Assembly (NCBI GenBank): GCA_012960115.1 | Contig: DUBX01000009.1 | Span: forward strand, 1,089 to 34,482 | Source of the DNA: Porticoccaceae bacterium | GTDB lineage: Bacteria; Pseudomonadota; Gammaproteobacteria; Pseudomonadales; Porticoccaceae | Direction: 5' to 3' | DNA length: 33,394 nt | Part shown: positions 24,182 to 33,394 of the stretch, one piece after another | How the letters are laid out: each line of letters opens with the position of its first letter | Position numbering within the stretch: position 1 is the stretch's first letter | Notes under the pieces: model-generated | What the model saw: the letters and a program-made list of their open reading frames with translations, nothing else | Databases searched by the model: none | What the model was told of the DNA's origin: nothing | Program-made: the position numbers and the translations under genes

Positions 24182-27100
24182 ATGGACGTGACACAAGATG
24201 GTCGGCGAGGCCGGCTTATTAAATCGTTGGCGAAGATTGCTGCCAGCAAACTCAAGAAGGGGCAAGATGTCCATTTCCAAGATTTTATTGCTCATGCAAT
24301 CCATTTTTACCCAGATCAAGATTATTTAAATAGACCCGCGGAAGATATTTTTTGGAATATTTGGGGTCTATATTCTTTTGGTGAGACGCCTTTTGCCGAG
24401 CGCGATGACATCACCCACTCCGCGAAAGTGCGAGTATTTAACCCAAGCATTGAAATTGACAGCTGGTTAAGTCAATACACCACCATTTATATCAACCAGA
24501 GAGATATGCCTTTCTTGGTGGATTCATTGCGCATGGCGTTGAATCGTCGAGAGTTAAATATTTTTACGTTGCAGAGCAATTTAGCTTGGACATTGAGAGG
24601 CGCTAAAGGCCTGATCGAGGGGGTTTCAGCAAAGTTTGTTGAAGGCGCAAACTATGAGGCCTTTATTAGTATCGAAGTCGACATGTTAACTGACCGAGAC
24701 TTAGAAGCTCTGCAGCGGGAATTGTGTTTGGTTTTGGACGATATAGACGCGGTGGTAGACGACTTTGAGATGATGCGAGGGCGCACACAAAAGTTAATTC
24801 AAGACCTTAAAGACAATGCCCCTCAGGTTGAGCAACTCCAAGAATCGATTGAGTTCTTGGAATGGGTCAACAATGGCTATTTTGTCTACACCGGTTATGC
24901 GGAATTTGAGCTTATCGTTGATGATGAAAAGGTGTCTTTGCGTGAAGTTGCCAACACCGCCTGCGGTCTCTTGCGCAGATATGGGGGTGATCTACGTGAA
25001 GAATCTGTTGATGGATTAAGCGAAGGTGTTAAGGCGCTCTACGAGGACGATCAGGTTTTGACCGTAACTAAGTCCTCTAAACGTTCGCAGGTGCACCGCA
25101 ATGCCTACTCTGATTATATTGTGGTTAAGCGGTTCAATGATAAAGGCGAACCCGTAGGTGAGGTACGGTTACTTGGGCTTTATACCTCGCAATTTTATTC
25201 ATACAGCCCACGAAGGATCCCAATATTAAGAGAAAAAGTGAATTGGGTGCTGAAGCGTGCCGGATTTAGCCCTAATAGTCATGATGGTAAAGCGTTATCG
25301 ACCATATTAGATTCCCATCCCCGAGATGAGCTGTTGCATATCAGTCGCGAGATTCTTAGTGATACAACCATAGGCATATGGCAGATTTATGAGCGCCGTG
25401 TGGTGAAGGTTTTTGTTCACCCAGACCCCTTTGATAAATTTGTAAATTGTTTGGTGTATCTGCCTCGAGAGTCATACAGCACAAATGTGAGAGAAATAAT
25501 ACAGCAGAGAATCGGCACTGAGTTAGGTGCTATTGCAAGTGAATTTACGGCAGAGTTCGTTCCTGATTCAGTGTTAATTAGAATTTATTTAGTCTATAAA
25601 ATTCAAAATAGACATTACCTTGATGTAAATGCTGAGTCGCTTCAGGCACTGGTTGAACAGACTATCCGTGATTGGAGTGGCGAATTTCAAGAGCAGGCTC
25701 TGAGCCAATTTGGTCTCGCTGAAGGCGCAACATTGTCGCGTCGATTCCAAAGAGCTTTTTCCGGTGCATACCAAGAAGTTTATGGTCCTGACCTCGCCTT
25801 AAAGCATATAAGTTTATTTGATCAACTTGAAAATTCGGATGAACTTGCTATCGATTTTCGGCAAGACAAGGTGGGTACAGACAATTATCTACGGCTAACG
25901 CTTTTTCATAGAGGCGCACCCTTAGAGCTGTCAGATATGATTCCTATGTTGGAAAATCTCGGCTTTAGAGTAGTGATGGAGCATCCCTACCCGATTCGTC
26001 CAGATAGTGAAGGCGTAATATGGATGCAAGACTTCGATTTAGATTTTTCACTTGATGTTGACGTCGATGTGTCTGCAGTGCAAAACAGCTTCAAAGATGC
26101 CTTACTGCAAGTGTGGCGAGGCGATGCAGAAAATGACAGCTTTAACCGTTTGGTGATTGGTGCAAGGCTAGATTGGAGGGCTGTGGCAATGTTGCGTCTC
26201 TATGCCCGTTACCTCAAGCAGTTGAGTGTTCCCTATAGTCAGGATTTTATTGCCGACACTCTTTCCAAGTACTTAGATATCACCCGTAATTTAGTGGCTT
26301 TGTTTAAGAGCTACTTTGATCCACGGTATGCTTCAGATAGTCGCAGTGAGAGTGCTGAAGGTTTGGTAGCGAAAGTACTCGGCGGGTTAGATCTTATCAA
26401 TAACATCAACGAAGATAATGTTATCAGAGGTTACCTTGAGTTGGTTCAGGCTACCCTGCGAACTAATTTTTTCCAGACGGTCGAAGATGGCACATTTAAG
26501 TCTTATATCTCGGTTAAGTTGGCCTCGCAACAAATTAGTTTGGCACCCAGGCCTCGTCCCGTCTATGAGATATTCGTTTATTCCCCTCGTGTTGAGGGTG
26601 TGCATCTGCGCGGTGGCAAAGTGGCACGGGGAGGATTGCGCTGGTCAGATAGGGTCGAAGATTACCGAACAGAGGTTCTTGGACTAGTGAAAGCCCAGCA
26701 GGTTAAGAACGCGGTTATTGTGCCCACGGGGGCCAAGGGCGGCTTTGTAGCTAAACATGCAAACCCTAGGTCTGGCCGGGAAGCCTTTATCCAAGAAGGT
26801 ATCGCCAGCTATATGCTCTATGTACAGGCGCTGTTAGATCTTAGTGACAATATAGTGGATGATAAATTAGTGCCGCCCCTAGAGGTTGTGCGGCGTGACC
26901 GTGACGACCCTTACTTGGTGGTGGCGGCAGATAAAGGAACAGCGACTTTCTCAGATATTGCCAATGAGATCTCTGAAGCAAATAATTTCTGGCTTGGCGA
27001 TGCCTTCGCGTCTGGAGGTAGTAACGGCTACGACCACAAAGGCATGGGCATTACTGCTCGTGGTGCTTGGGTTGCCGTGCAACGACATTTTTATGAGATT

Positions 27101-29029
27101 GGCATAGACATTCAATCGGAAGACTTTAGCGTGGTTGGTGTTGGCGACATGGGTGGTGACGTGTTTGGTAACGGCATGCTCCTCTCTGAACATATCCAGT
27201 TGGTGGCGGCCTTTAACCATCTACATATCTTTGTTGACCCCACGCCTAATGCCCAGGCAACTTTCCCAGAGCGGCAGCGGCTGTTTGATACTCCAAAGGC
27301 GACCTGGGACGATTTTGACAAAACACTAATGTCACCGGGCAGTGCAGTGTACTCAAGAAGTGCGAAGTCGCTTACCCTAACCGCTGAGATCAAGATCCGT
27401 TTTGCTATCGACAAAGACCAGGTAACTCCCACAGAACTCATTCATTGTATTCTTAAAGCGCCTGTGGACCTGATTTGGAACGGTGGCATTGGCACCTATG
27501 TCAAAGCATCTTCAGAAAACAATGCAGAGGTGGGAGATCGAGCAAACGATGGATTGAGAGTCGACGGCCGCGAATTGCGATGCCGAGTAATAGGCGAGGG
27601 TGGCAACTTAGGTATGACCCAACGCGGGCGGGTGGAGTTCTGTCTGCGCGGCGGGCTGTGCAATACAGACTTTATCGATAATGCTGCTGGGGTAGACTGC
27701 TCAGATCACGAGGTAAACATCAAGATACTGCTCAACAAACAGGTTGCCGCGGGGCTTATTGGCGTAGAAGAAAGGAACACACTATTGGCGGCAATGACCG
27801 ATGATATTGCCATATTGGTGTTAGACAACAATATAAGACAAACCAAAGCCATTAGCTTAGCGATGGCGCGAAGCCAACAGCACCATTCAGAATACACGCG
27901 CTATTTAAGTTGGCTTGAAGACACCGATCAATTGGATCGAGATTTAGAATTTTTACCTAGCGATGATCAACTCACCGACAGAATTAATCGACACCAACCC
28001 AGTTGGACCAGACCTGAGCTGTCAGTGTTAATTTGCTATTCCAAAGTGGCGCTCAAAGAGGCCTTAGCTGAATCAAATCTATTGGCTGACCCATGGCTTG
28101 CTCGCTCAGTCACCGATTACTTTCCTACAGAGTTAGTGTCGCGCTATGGCGACGCTGTGGATACTCATCCTCTAGCGAATGAAATTGCCGCGAACCAAAT
28201 CGTTAATGACTTAGTGAATCGGGTTGGTTTTAGCTTTTTCTTCAGGCAAATGGAGTCCACGGGAGCGTCGGCGGAAGACGTTATAAGGGCGTACACCATA
28301 GTGACTGAAGTGCTCGGCATTAAAAGTCTGTGGCAACAGATCGAAGAGCATAACCCTCGGTTGCCGGCGGCGATAGAATTAGATTTACTGCACATTTTAA
28401 TCAGGCTAGCACGCAGAGCCACACGATGGTTTTTGCGAAATCATCGCTTAAATCTAGATTGTGAATTGCTCATTGCGCAGTATTCCCAGCCCACCGAGGC
28501 CCTGCTGTCAGAGCTTCCGGCCCTACAAAAAGACCAGTGGAGGGTACTCTGGAGTGGCGAGCGAGATGAACTGACTAACATCGGCGTAGAGCTCAAATTA
28601 GCAGAGCGACTTGCTTCCACCGACAGCATGTTTATGAGTATGGGGGTGGTTCAGACAGCCTTAGCGTTAGATATGCCCGTGCAACAAGTTGCCGAGGTGT
28701 ACTTTGGGCTTGGCGAATTTTTGTCTTTAGACTGGTTTATGGCTCAAATTGTGGACTTGCAGCCAGACAGTAGATGGCAGGATTTGGCTCGGGAAACCTA
28801 TGTTGATGATCTTGAAAGCCAGCGTCGTAGGCTGACCGCATGTCTTTGTACTGCAGGCCTGACGGACCAGTCGTCAGTGGAAACCTGGCAAGATCAGCAG
28901 CAGGGGTTGATTCATCGCTGGAAATTAATGATAAAAGACCTGCGCAAGGTCCCTCAGTCTGACTTTGCAATGATTTCAGTGGCTCTTAGAGAGTTGCTTA
29001 ACTTAGTTCAGGCCTCTTTAGATAAATAA
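24182..29029 (+). CDS. gdhB: NAD-specific glutamate dehydrogenase, large (180-kDa) class
   Basis: A protein of about 1615 residues that oxidatively deaminates glutamate to 2-oxoglutarate and ammonia with NAD. The large N-terminal part carries the ACT-like regulatory regions known in this class. The catalytic core is near residues 805-870, with RGGLRWSDRVEDYRTE, then PTGAKGGFV holding the catalytic lysine. The NAD-binding loop VVGVGDMGGDVFGNG is near residue 985. The length agrees with the Pseudomonas and Streptomyces enzymes (about 1600-1650). The start is unclear: TTG 24167 directly abuts AAAAGG, while ATG 24182 has a poor ribosome site. Both give the same protein apart from five residues. 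It is monocistronic, divergent from moxR and convergent with rmf. It supports growth on amino acids and glutamate balance. Confidence 0.95.
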   Translation: MDVTQDGRRGRLIKSLAKIAASKLKKGQDVHFQDFIAHAIHFYPDQDYLNRPAEDIFWNIWGLYSFGETPFAERDDITHSAKVRVFNPSIEIDSWLSQYTTIYINQRDMPFLVDSLRMALNRRELNIFTLQSNLAWTLRGAKGLIEGVSAKFVEGANYEAFISIEVDMLTDRDLEALQRELCLVLDDIDAVVDDFEMMRGRTQKLIQDLKDNAPQVEQLQESIEFLEWVNNGYFVYTGYAEFELIVDDEKVSLREVANTACGLLRRYGGDLREESVDGLSEGVKALYEDDQVLTVTKSSKRSQVHRNAYSDYIVVKRFNDKGEPVGEVRLLGLYTSQFYSYSPRRIPILREKVNWVLKRAGFSPNSHDGKALSTILDSHPRDELLHISREILSDTTIGIWQIYERRVVKVFVHPDPFDKFVNCLVYLPRESYSTNVREIIQQRIGTELGAIASEFTAEFVPDSVLIRIYLVYKIQNRHYLDVNAESLQALVEQTIRDWSGEFQEQALSQFGLAEGATLSRRFQRAFSGAYQEVYGPDLALKHISLFDQLENSDELAIDFRQDKVGTDNYLRLTLFHRGAPLELSDMIPMLENLGFRVVMEHPYPIRPDSEGVIWMQDFDLDFSLDVDVDVSAVQNSFKDALLQVWRGDAENDSFNRLVIGARLDWRAVAMLRLYARYLKQLSVPYSQDFIADTLSKYLDITRNLVALFKSYFDPRYASDSRSESAEGLVAKVLGGLDLINNINEDNVIRGYLELVQATLRTNFFQTVEDGTFKSYISVKLASQQISLAPRPRPVYEIFVYSPRVEGVHLRGGKVARGGLRWSDRVEDYRTEVLGLVKAQQVKNAVIVPTGAKGGFVAKHANPRSGREAFIQEGIASYMLYVQALLDLSDNIVDDKLVPPLEVVRRDRDDPYLVVAADKGTATFSDIANEISEANNFWLGDAFASGGSNGYDHKGMGITARGAWVAVQRHFYEIGIDIQSEDFSVVGVGDMGGDVFGNGMLLSEHIQLVAAFNHLHIFVDPTPNAQATFPERQRLFDTPKATWDDFDKTLMSPGSAVYSRSAKSLTLTAEIKIRFAIDKDQVTPTELIHCILKAPVDLIWNGGIGTYVKASSENNAEVGDRANDGLRVDGRELRCRVIGEGGNLGMTQRGRVEFCLRGGLCNTDFIDNAAGVDCSDHEVNIKILLNKQVAAGLIGVEERNTLLAAMTDDIAILVLDNNIRQTKAISLAMARSQQHHSEYTRYLSWLEDTDQLDRDLEFLPSDDQLTDRINRHQPSWTRPELSVLICYSKVALKEALAESNLLADPWLARSVTDYFPTELVSRYGDAVDTHPLANEIAANQIVNDLVNRVGFSFFFRQMESTGASAEDVIRAYTIVTEVLGIKSLWQQIEEHNPRLPAAIELDLLHILIRLARRATRWFLRNHRLNLDCELLIAQYSQPTEALLSELPALQKDQWRVLWSGERDELTNIGVELKLAERLASTDSMFMSMGVVQTALALDMPVQQVAEVYFGLGEFLSLDWFMAQIVDLQPDSRWQDLARETYVDDLESQRRRLTACLCTAGLTDQSSVETWQDQQQGLIHRWKLMIKDLRKVPQSDFAMISVALRELLNLVQASLDK

Positions 29030-29087
29030 TTCTAAAACAACATTGCCGCCGCGTTGACCAATAGATAAGATTTCCTCTATTTAGCGG

Positions 29088-29306
29088 TCAATGATTGAGA
29101 ATTAGGTTACCTACCTTCTGCTGGCAAGCATTGGTGTTGTAGCCTGACCAGCCGTCTTCTCGGCCTTCGCGCCAACCCCGTGACCATTGATAGGCCATTG
29201 TAGTGTTTTCTTGATATGGACAGAGGGATAATGAGCGTCCCTGAATTGCCGACTGGTAGCCCTTTACATACGAACGATGTGCCAGGTCTCTCTTTTTTTT
29301 CTTCAT
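29088..29306 (-). CDS. rmf: Ribosome modulation factor
   Basis: A 72-residue basic protein that turns 70S ribosomes into inactive 100S dimers in stationary phase. It has the conserved start MKKKKRDLAHRSYVKGYQSA, GRS, the CPYQ motif and W..GWREGREDGW, aligning with E. coli RMF along its length, plus a C-terminal extension of about 17 residues. ATG 29306 is chosen because AGAG stands six bases before it and the KKKKRD start matches the family; ATGs at 29312 and 29351 are open in the same frame. It lies convergent with the glutamate dehydrogenase and divergent from rlmKL, a second ribosome-related gene. The 245-bp gap before rlmKL holds two GTTAAC hexamers at 29362-29378. Confidence 0.92.
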   Translation of the reverse strand: MKKKKRDLAHRSYVKGYQSAIQGRSLSLCPYQENTTMAYQWSRGWREGREDGWSGYNTNACQQKVGNLILNH

Positions 29307-29361
29307 AGACATCTCTTTTTCTACGCAGATCAAAGGTAATATAGGTTTCATCTAGTACTAC

Positions 29362-29378
29362 GTTAACACAGGGTTAAC
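29362..29378. promoter_or_regulatory. Paired GTTAAC hexamers in rmf-rlmKL gap
   Basis: Two palindromic GTTAAC hexamers stand 11 bp apart centre to centre, about one helical turn, 56 bp upstream of the rmf ATG. That spacing suits a dimeric regulator binding one face of the helix. GTTAAC is common in A/T-rich DNA, so this is a weak candidate. Confidence 0.2.
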
Positions 29379-29551
29379 TCATTTTGGTTGCAGACGAAGT
29401 CTTTTTTTGAACAAAATAGTCTAAAGACCTATATCATGTGCACTTTTTAAATGATGCATAGTTTTAGACTTATAACTGGCGTATTCGTTTAGACGTTTTT
29501 CGTCTATACATATTAAATTTTATATCTTGAAGTAATCAAAAGGATAATTAA

Positions 29552-31729
29552 GTGACCCAGGTCTCTCTGCAAACTAATTGGCTCGCCACCTGCCCCAAAG
29601 GGTTGGAATTGCTGCTGGCTGAAGAATTACAGGCCATGGGTGCTGAAGGGGTCAAGGAAACGGTGGCCGCTGTGCGTTTTCAGGGTTCACTCGAGCTTGC
29701 CTATAGGGCTTGCCTTTGGTCGCGCTTGGCCAATCGTATTTTAATGCCCTTGCAAAGTTTTATGTTGAACGAGTCAGACGATCTCTATAACGAGTGTAAC
29801 GACATACCCTGGGAAGAGCACTTTTCGGCGGCGCAAAGTATTGCCATCGATTTTATCGGCACGTCACGCCTAATTGATAACACTATGTACGGCTCTCAGC
29901 GAGTTAAAGACGCTGTTGTCGATCGTATTCGACGCATTGAAGGTGAGCGCCCAAACGTAGATACCAAAAATCCTGATATTCGCATTCAGGTGCGCCAGCA
30001 CAAAGGGCGAGTGACTGTTTCCTTAGATATATCGGGCGAAAGCTTACACCGTCGAGGATATCGAACAGGGCAGGGCACAGCTCCAATTAAAGAGAACTTG
30101 GCAGTGGCTTTGCTGCTTAGAGCAGGTTGGCCGGCGATGGCGGCGGAAGGTGGTGCGTTACTTGACCCTATGTGTGGCAGTGGAACATTGATCATTGAGG
30201 GGGCGATGATGGCGGCAGACATTGCGCCAGGAATGCTTCGTGAGCGCTACGGGTTTGATCAGTGGTTACAGCATGATGCAGAACTTTGGCAAAGATTGGT
30301 TGATGAAGCCCACCAACGTAAGGCCACAGGTCTTGAAAATCTAGAGCTAGATATTCGCGGCTATGATGCCAATCCAAGAGTGCTTGAGTACACCACTCAG
30401 AATATTGAAAATGCGGGTTTAGACGGGCATATTCGATTGGCTCACAAACCTATAGATCAGTTTGGCAAACCAACCTCAGAGCGGGGGTTATTGTTAACTA
30501 ACCCTCCTTATGGCGAGCGTTTGGGCGAGGTTGATGAGCTCATTCCGTTATATCAAAAGTTGGGTACAGTGCTGCAAAAGAATTTCCAAGGTTGGAAGGC
30601 GGCTATTTTTACAGGTAATGTGGATCTAGGTCGTGAAACCGATCTTTCTCCGACTAAACAATACAGCCTGTTCAATGGCACTATTCCCTGTAAGTTGTTG
30701 GTATTTGAGGACATGACCTCAAAGTCTGCAAAAATAGCAGCGCGCTTAAGCACGCCGGCGCCAGCTCAGGACTTAAGTGAGGGTGCCAGAATGGTGCTCA
30801 ATCGCTTCAAGAAAAACCAAAGGAGATTGGATGGTTGGCGGAAAAAGTCCGGCATCAGCTGTTATCGTCTTTACGATGCTGATATCCCTGAATATGCGGT
30901 GGCTGTGGATATCTATGACCAGTCAATTTACGTGCAGGAATATGCACCACCGAACACGATTTCTGAAAAGGTTGCCCGAGAACGTTTCGCTGAAATTAAG
31001 CAGGCAGTAAAAGAATTTTCGGCTAACTTTAGAGGCAAAATCCATTATAAAGAGCGTCGACGACAAAAAGGTGACAGCCAGTATCAGCGGCTTAATGAGG
31101 GGCCAAGCGAGACGATTCAAGTCAACGAAGGCAATGCTCATTTTGAGGTTAACTTGTCTGACTATCTAGACACCGGGCTTTTTCTCGATCACCGCCCAGT
31201 ACGCTCTCTTATTGGCGATATGGTTAAAGGTAAAACTTTCCTTAATCTCTTTTGTTACACAGCGGCAGCCTCAGTGCAGGCGGCCTTAGCGGGTGCTAGT
31301 AGCTCTCTAAGCATAGATATGTCCAATACCTATTTGGACTGGGCGCAGCGCAATTTTGACCTGAACAGTTTGCGGTCCAGCAAGCATACGTTGTTGCGGG
31401 CCGACTGTTTAAAATGGCTAGAAGCTGATACTGAGCAGTATGATGTTATTTTCCTAGACCCCCCAACATTTTCCAATTCGAAAAAGATGGATTCTGTTTT
31501 GGATATACAGCGTGATCATGGCGATATAATCCGCGCCACTATGGCCAAGTTAGCGCCCGAAGGTACATTAATTTTCTCCAACAATTTCCGCAAGTTCAAG
31601 ATGGATGAGCTCACCTTACGTCAGTTTGATTGTGAAAATATTACGCCCAAGACGTTGGATGTGGATTTTGAAAGGAACCCGAGAATTCATAATGTTTGGG
31701 TGATAACTCGACGAACTATCTTTGGTTAG
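29552..31729 (+). CDS. rlmKL: 23S rRNA methyltransferase RlmKL (m2G2445 and m7G2069)
   Basis: A 725-residue bifunctional rRNA methyltransferase acting on the large subunit. The N-terminal half has a THUMP domain and an RlmL methyltransferase with DPMCGSGTLIIEGAMMA near residue 205 and the NPPYGERLG catalytic motif near 316. The C-terminal half is RlmK, with FLNLFCYTAAASVQAALAGA near 562 and DPPTFSNSKKM near 635. This matches the fused gammaproteobacterial enzyme in order and length. The start is GTG at 29552, with AAGGATAA about five bases upstream. The threonine-aldolase-like gene begins only 12 bp downstream and may share its transcript. Confidence 0.95.
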   Translation: MTQVSLQTNWLATCPKGLELLLAEELQAMGAEGVKETVAAVRFQGSLELAYRACLWSRLANRILMPLQSFMLNESDDLYNECNDIPWEEHFSAAQSIAIDFIGTSRLIDNTMYGSQRVKDAVVDRIRRIEGERPNVDTKNPDIRIQVRQHKGRVTVSLDISGESLHRRGYRTGQGTAPIKENLAVALLLRAGWPAMAAEGGALLDPMCGSGTLIIEGAMMAADIAPGMLRERYGFDQWLQHDAELWQRLVDEAHQRKATGLENLELDIRGYDANPRVLEYTTQNIENAGLDGHIRLAHKPIDQFGKPTSERGLLLTNPPYGERLGEVDELIPLYQKLGTVLQKNFQGWKAAIFTGNVDLGRETDLSPTKQYSLFNGTIPCKLLVFEDMTSKSAKIAARLSTPAPAQDLSEGARMVLNRFKKNQRRLDGWRKKSGISCYRLYDADIPEYAVAVDIYDQSIYVQEYAPPNTISEKVARERFAEIKQAVKEFSANFRGKIHYKERRRQKGDSQYQRLNEGPSETIQVNEGNAHFEVNLSDYLDTGLFLDHRPVRSLIGDMVKGKTFLNLFCYTAAASVQAALAGASSSLSIDMSNTYLDWAQRNFDLNSLRSSKHTLLRADCLKWLEADTEQYDVIFLDPPTFSNSKKMDSVLDIQRDHGDIIRATMAKLAPEGTLIFSNNFRKFKMDELTLRQFDCENITPKTLDVDFERNPRIHNVWVITRRTIFG

Positions 31730-31741
31730 GTTTTAACTGTT

Positions 31742-32839
31742 ATGAAGCCAAGCAGTGGTCCAGCCAGTTTAACGCCGCTATCGGGTAGTGGGCCAGCAGA
31801 TCCTCCTCGTTTTCTGCGAGAAATTGCTGATTGGTGTGAGCAGAACAATATTGTTTTTGATAATTATGGCTCAGGTAATTTAGTTGAAACATTTGAGAAA
31901 AAAATTGCCAGCTTATTAGACTTTCCAGCGGCAAGGTTTATGCCGAGCGGAACACTCGCGCAACTAGCCGCGTTAAAAGTCTGGGCAGCCGAATCTAACT
32001 GCCCTCATTTCGGTATGCATCCTACCTCCCATCTTGAAATTCATGAAGAACATGCTTATGCCCATCTATACAATTTGCGCCGGTCGTTTGTTGGCCCTGC
32101 GAAGTCGGCCCTTTTAGCCGAGCATATATTGGCGATAGACGAAAAAATGTCGGCCCTGTTGATTGAGTTGCCCGCAAGAGAGATTGGTGGCCAGTTACCT
32201 AGCTGGGATGAGTTGGAGAAAATCAAAGCTACGGCCCATAAAAAGGGAATAAAGCTGCATCTTGACGGTGCTAGATTGTGGGAAACTAAACCCTTCTACA
32301 ATAGAGAATACAGCGAAATATGTGCAGGTTTTGACTCGGTCTATGTGTCTTTTTACAAAGGAATAGGTGCGCTACCGGGAGCAATGTTACTTGGGTCTGT
32401 GGATTTTATTGCCAAGGCAACGTTGTGGCAAAGAAGGGCCGGTGGCACTTTGCAAACGTTGGGCCCACAGATTGCCTCGGCCACCATGCTCTTAGATAAG
32501 AGTCTAAGACGTATGCCAGCATATTTCAATCGAATGCAGCAAGTTGTTCACAATCTCAGTGGTATTAAAGCTTTGCGTTTTTTCCCTGAGTTACCTCAGG
32601 TAAATATGGTGCACGTCTATTTGCCTTTTAGGGCAGAGATAGCCAATAAAGTTAGGGCGGAAATAGAAGAGCAGTATTCGATTAAAATGTTTGGCAACGC
32701 AATGTCTTTTGACATTCCTGAAGAATCCTATTTCGAATTAACCGTGGGCGAAAATTTACTGGGTTTATCTGACTCAGAGGTGCACTTAATTTTTAGTTAT
32801 TTAATTGAAACCGGAATCCGGCATTCTAACCAACAGTAA
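31742..32839 (+). CDS. Threonine aldolase-family PLP enzyme (beta-eliminating lyase fold)
   Basis: A 365-residue fold-type I PLP enzyme. The segment FDNYGSGNLVETFEKK starts the catalytic domain, PSGTLAQLAAL holds the phosphate-binding turn near residue 69, HLDGARLWE (173-181) has the Asp175 that contacts the PLP ring nitrogen, and YVSFYKGIGALPG has the Schiff-base Lys206. This fits low-specificity threonine aldolases, which split threonine to glycine and acetaldehyde. The family also contains lyases with other amino-acid substrates, and the N-terminus here is longer than usual, so exact specificity is open. It follows rlmKL by 12 bp and is 11 bp before the glutaredoxin-like gene, suggesting one transcript. 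Confidence 0.85.
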   Translation: MKPSSGPASLTPLSGSGPADPPRFLREIADWCEQNNIVFDNYGSGNLVETFEKKIASLLDFPAARFMPSGTLAQLAALKVWAAESNCPHFGMHPTSHLEIHEEHAYAHLYNLRRSFVGPAKSALLAEHILAIDEKMSALLIELPAREIGGQLPSWDELEKIKATAHKKGIKLHLDGARLWETKPFYNREYSEICAGFDSVYVSFYKGIGALPGAMLLGSVDFIAKATLWQRRAGGTLQTLGPQIASATMLLDKSLRRMPAYFNRMQQVVHNLSGIKALRFFPELPQVNMVHVYLPFRAEIANKVRAEIEEQYSIKMFGNAMSFDIPEESYFELTVGENLLGLSDSEVHLIFSYLIETGIRHSNQQ

Positions 32840-32850
32840 AAGGTGGTGTG

Positions 32851-33108
32851 ATGAAGTCCTCAGAACAGCTGCACCGGAGTGTAATTATATACTCCGGCCC
32901 CAACTGCCATCTTTGTGATGAAGCTAAGTCAATTCTCGAGCCAGTACTCTCTAAAAGGGGTTGGCACTTAATTGTCGTTGATATTCAGGATAACGCCTCT
33001 CTAAAAGAAAAGTATGGCCTTCGTATTCCTGTGGTTTTACTACCTGATGGCCGTGAAAAAGGCTGGCCTTTTACCGCCGCGCAGATCGCCAAAATGTTGA
33101 CTTCATAG
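32851..33108 (+). CDS. Glutaredoxin-like (DUF836-type) thioredoxin-fold protein
   Basis: An 85-residue thioredoxin-fold protein. After a first strand (SVIIYSGPN) comes the redox motif CHLC, then DEAKSILEPVLSKRGW and a second strand IVVDI. The cis-proline lies in LRIPVVLLPDG. This is the layout of small glutaredoxin-like DUF836 proteins. ATG 32851 follows AGGTGG closely; a GTG just before it is also open. It could reduce disulfides or bind a thiol cofactor; no specific partner is visible. It is the last gene of the rlmKL-aldolase run. Confidence 0.85.
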   Translation: MKSSEQLHRSVIIYSGPNCHLCDEAKSILEPVLSKRGWHLIVVDIQDNASLKEKYGLRIPVVLLPDGREKGWPFTAAQIAKMLTS

Positions 33109-33143
33109 CTATAAATTTAATGGCCCTCCTAAGGTGTAAGCGA

Positions 33144-33394
33144 TCAGGTGTTGTGACTAGCAATATATTTGTCTAGCGCGTTGGCGAATTCCATGCGATC
33201 TCTCTTGGATAACGGCGGTGGTCCGCCTCCAACCTGCACACCGCTGTTGCGCATCGAGTCCATAAAATCGCGCATATTTAGTCGCGCCTTTATATTCCCC
33301 TTGGTATACAACTCGCCTCTTGGATTAAGTGCCTTACCACCTTTGTCGATCACATCAGACGCCAGGGGGATATCAGCGGTAATGACCAAATCAT
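33144..33394 (-). CDS. YaiI/YqxD (DUF188) family protein, C-terminal part
   Basis: Minus-strand frame open to the right edge, ending in a stop at 33144. The visible part reads [43 protein letters not shown] and [16 protein letters not shown], which matches the second half of UPF0178/DUF188 (YaiI) proteins of about 150 residues. These have a PIN-like fold and unknown function. About the first 65 residues lie beyond the window, so the apparent internal start at 33389 is not the real one. It is convergent with the glutaredoxin-like gene. Confidence 0.88.
   Translation of the reverse strand, partial: DLVITADIPLASDVIDKGGKALNPRGELYTKGNIKARLNMRDFMDSMRNSGVQVGGGPPPLSKRDRMEFANALDKYIASHNT

Noticed and set aside
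29054..29091. TTGACC...GGTCAA stem-loop between the convergent glutamate dehydrogenase and rmf genes
   Set aside because: The stem is bulged and lacks a T-run on either strand, so I did not call it a terminator, though the place would suit one.
1..33394. Search for tRNA, rRNA, CRISPR repeats, transposase genes, phage genes and toxin-antitoxin or defence systems
   Set aside because: None was found by eye; the accessory part of the window is metabolic rather than mobile or defensive.

Overview
The window is 33.4 kb of bacterial chromosome, most likely from a marine gammaproteobacterium of the Cellvibrionales/Spongiibacteraceae type. That placement is inferred from the gene set and protein style: ribosome modulation factor, fused RlmKL, the large 180-kDa-class NAD-glutamate dehydrogenase, a Bat operon and an acetate-type symporter with a DUF4212 partner. 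No rRNA or other phylogenetic marker was available to test it. No tRNA, rRNA, CRISPR array, insertion sequence or phage gene was seen.

Left part (1-14.9 kb): an accessory catabolic island that looks built for a steroid-like or other polycyclic/branched isoprenoid substrate. It contains two TetR regulators (one cut by the window edge), a short-chain dehydrogenase, two KshA-like Rieske mono-oxygenases, a pair of dissimilar acyl-CoA dehydrogenases, an acyl-CoA ligase, an alpha-methylacyl-CoA racemase, an FMN-dependent NPD-family enzyme, an atypical crotonase, a frameshifted sulfotransferase and a fusion of two rubredoxins with a rubredoxin reductase. The ligase would activate a carboxylic acid, the racemase would set the 2-methyl stereocentre, and the acyl-CoA dehydrogenase pair and crotonase would carry out beta-oxidation-like steps. 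The Rieske enzymes and SDR would hydroxylate and oxidise rings. Two long inverted repeats sharing the form AAAACATT-N8-AATGTTTT lie before the acyl-CoA dehydrogenase operon and between the divergent ligase and racemase genes, which points to one regulon under the TetR gene between them.

Middle part (14.9-24 kb): all on the minus strand. A sodium:solute symporter with a broken DUF4212 partner is followed by a six-gene moxR-DUF58-DUF4381-batA-batB-batD operon, an AAA+/VWA system of the cell envelope.

Right part (24-33.4 kb): housekeeping genes. These are NAD-glutamate dehydrogenase, rmf, rlmKL, a threonine-aldolase-family PLP enzyme, a glutaredoxin-like protein and a partial YaiI/DUF188 protein.

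Three reading-frame breaks occur within about 5.7 kb (two in the sulfotransferase, one in DUF4212), and a 22-codon stub of a second SDR gene remains behind the acyl-CoA dehydrogenase operon. These may be real gene decay, phase variation (one break is in a run of 8 C) or sequencing errors. No intergenic stretch exceeds 300 bases.
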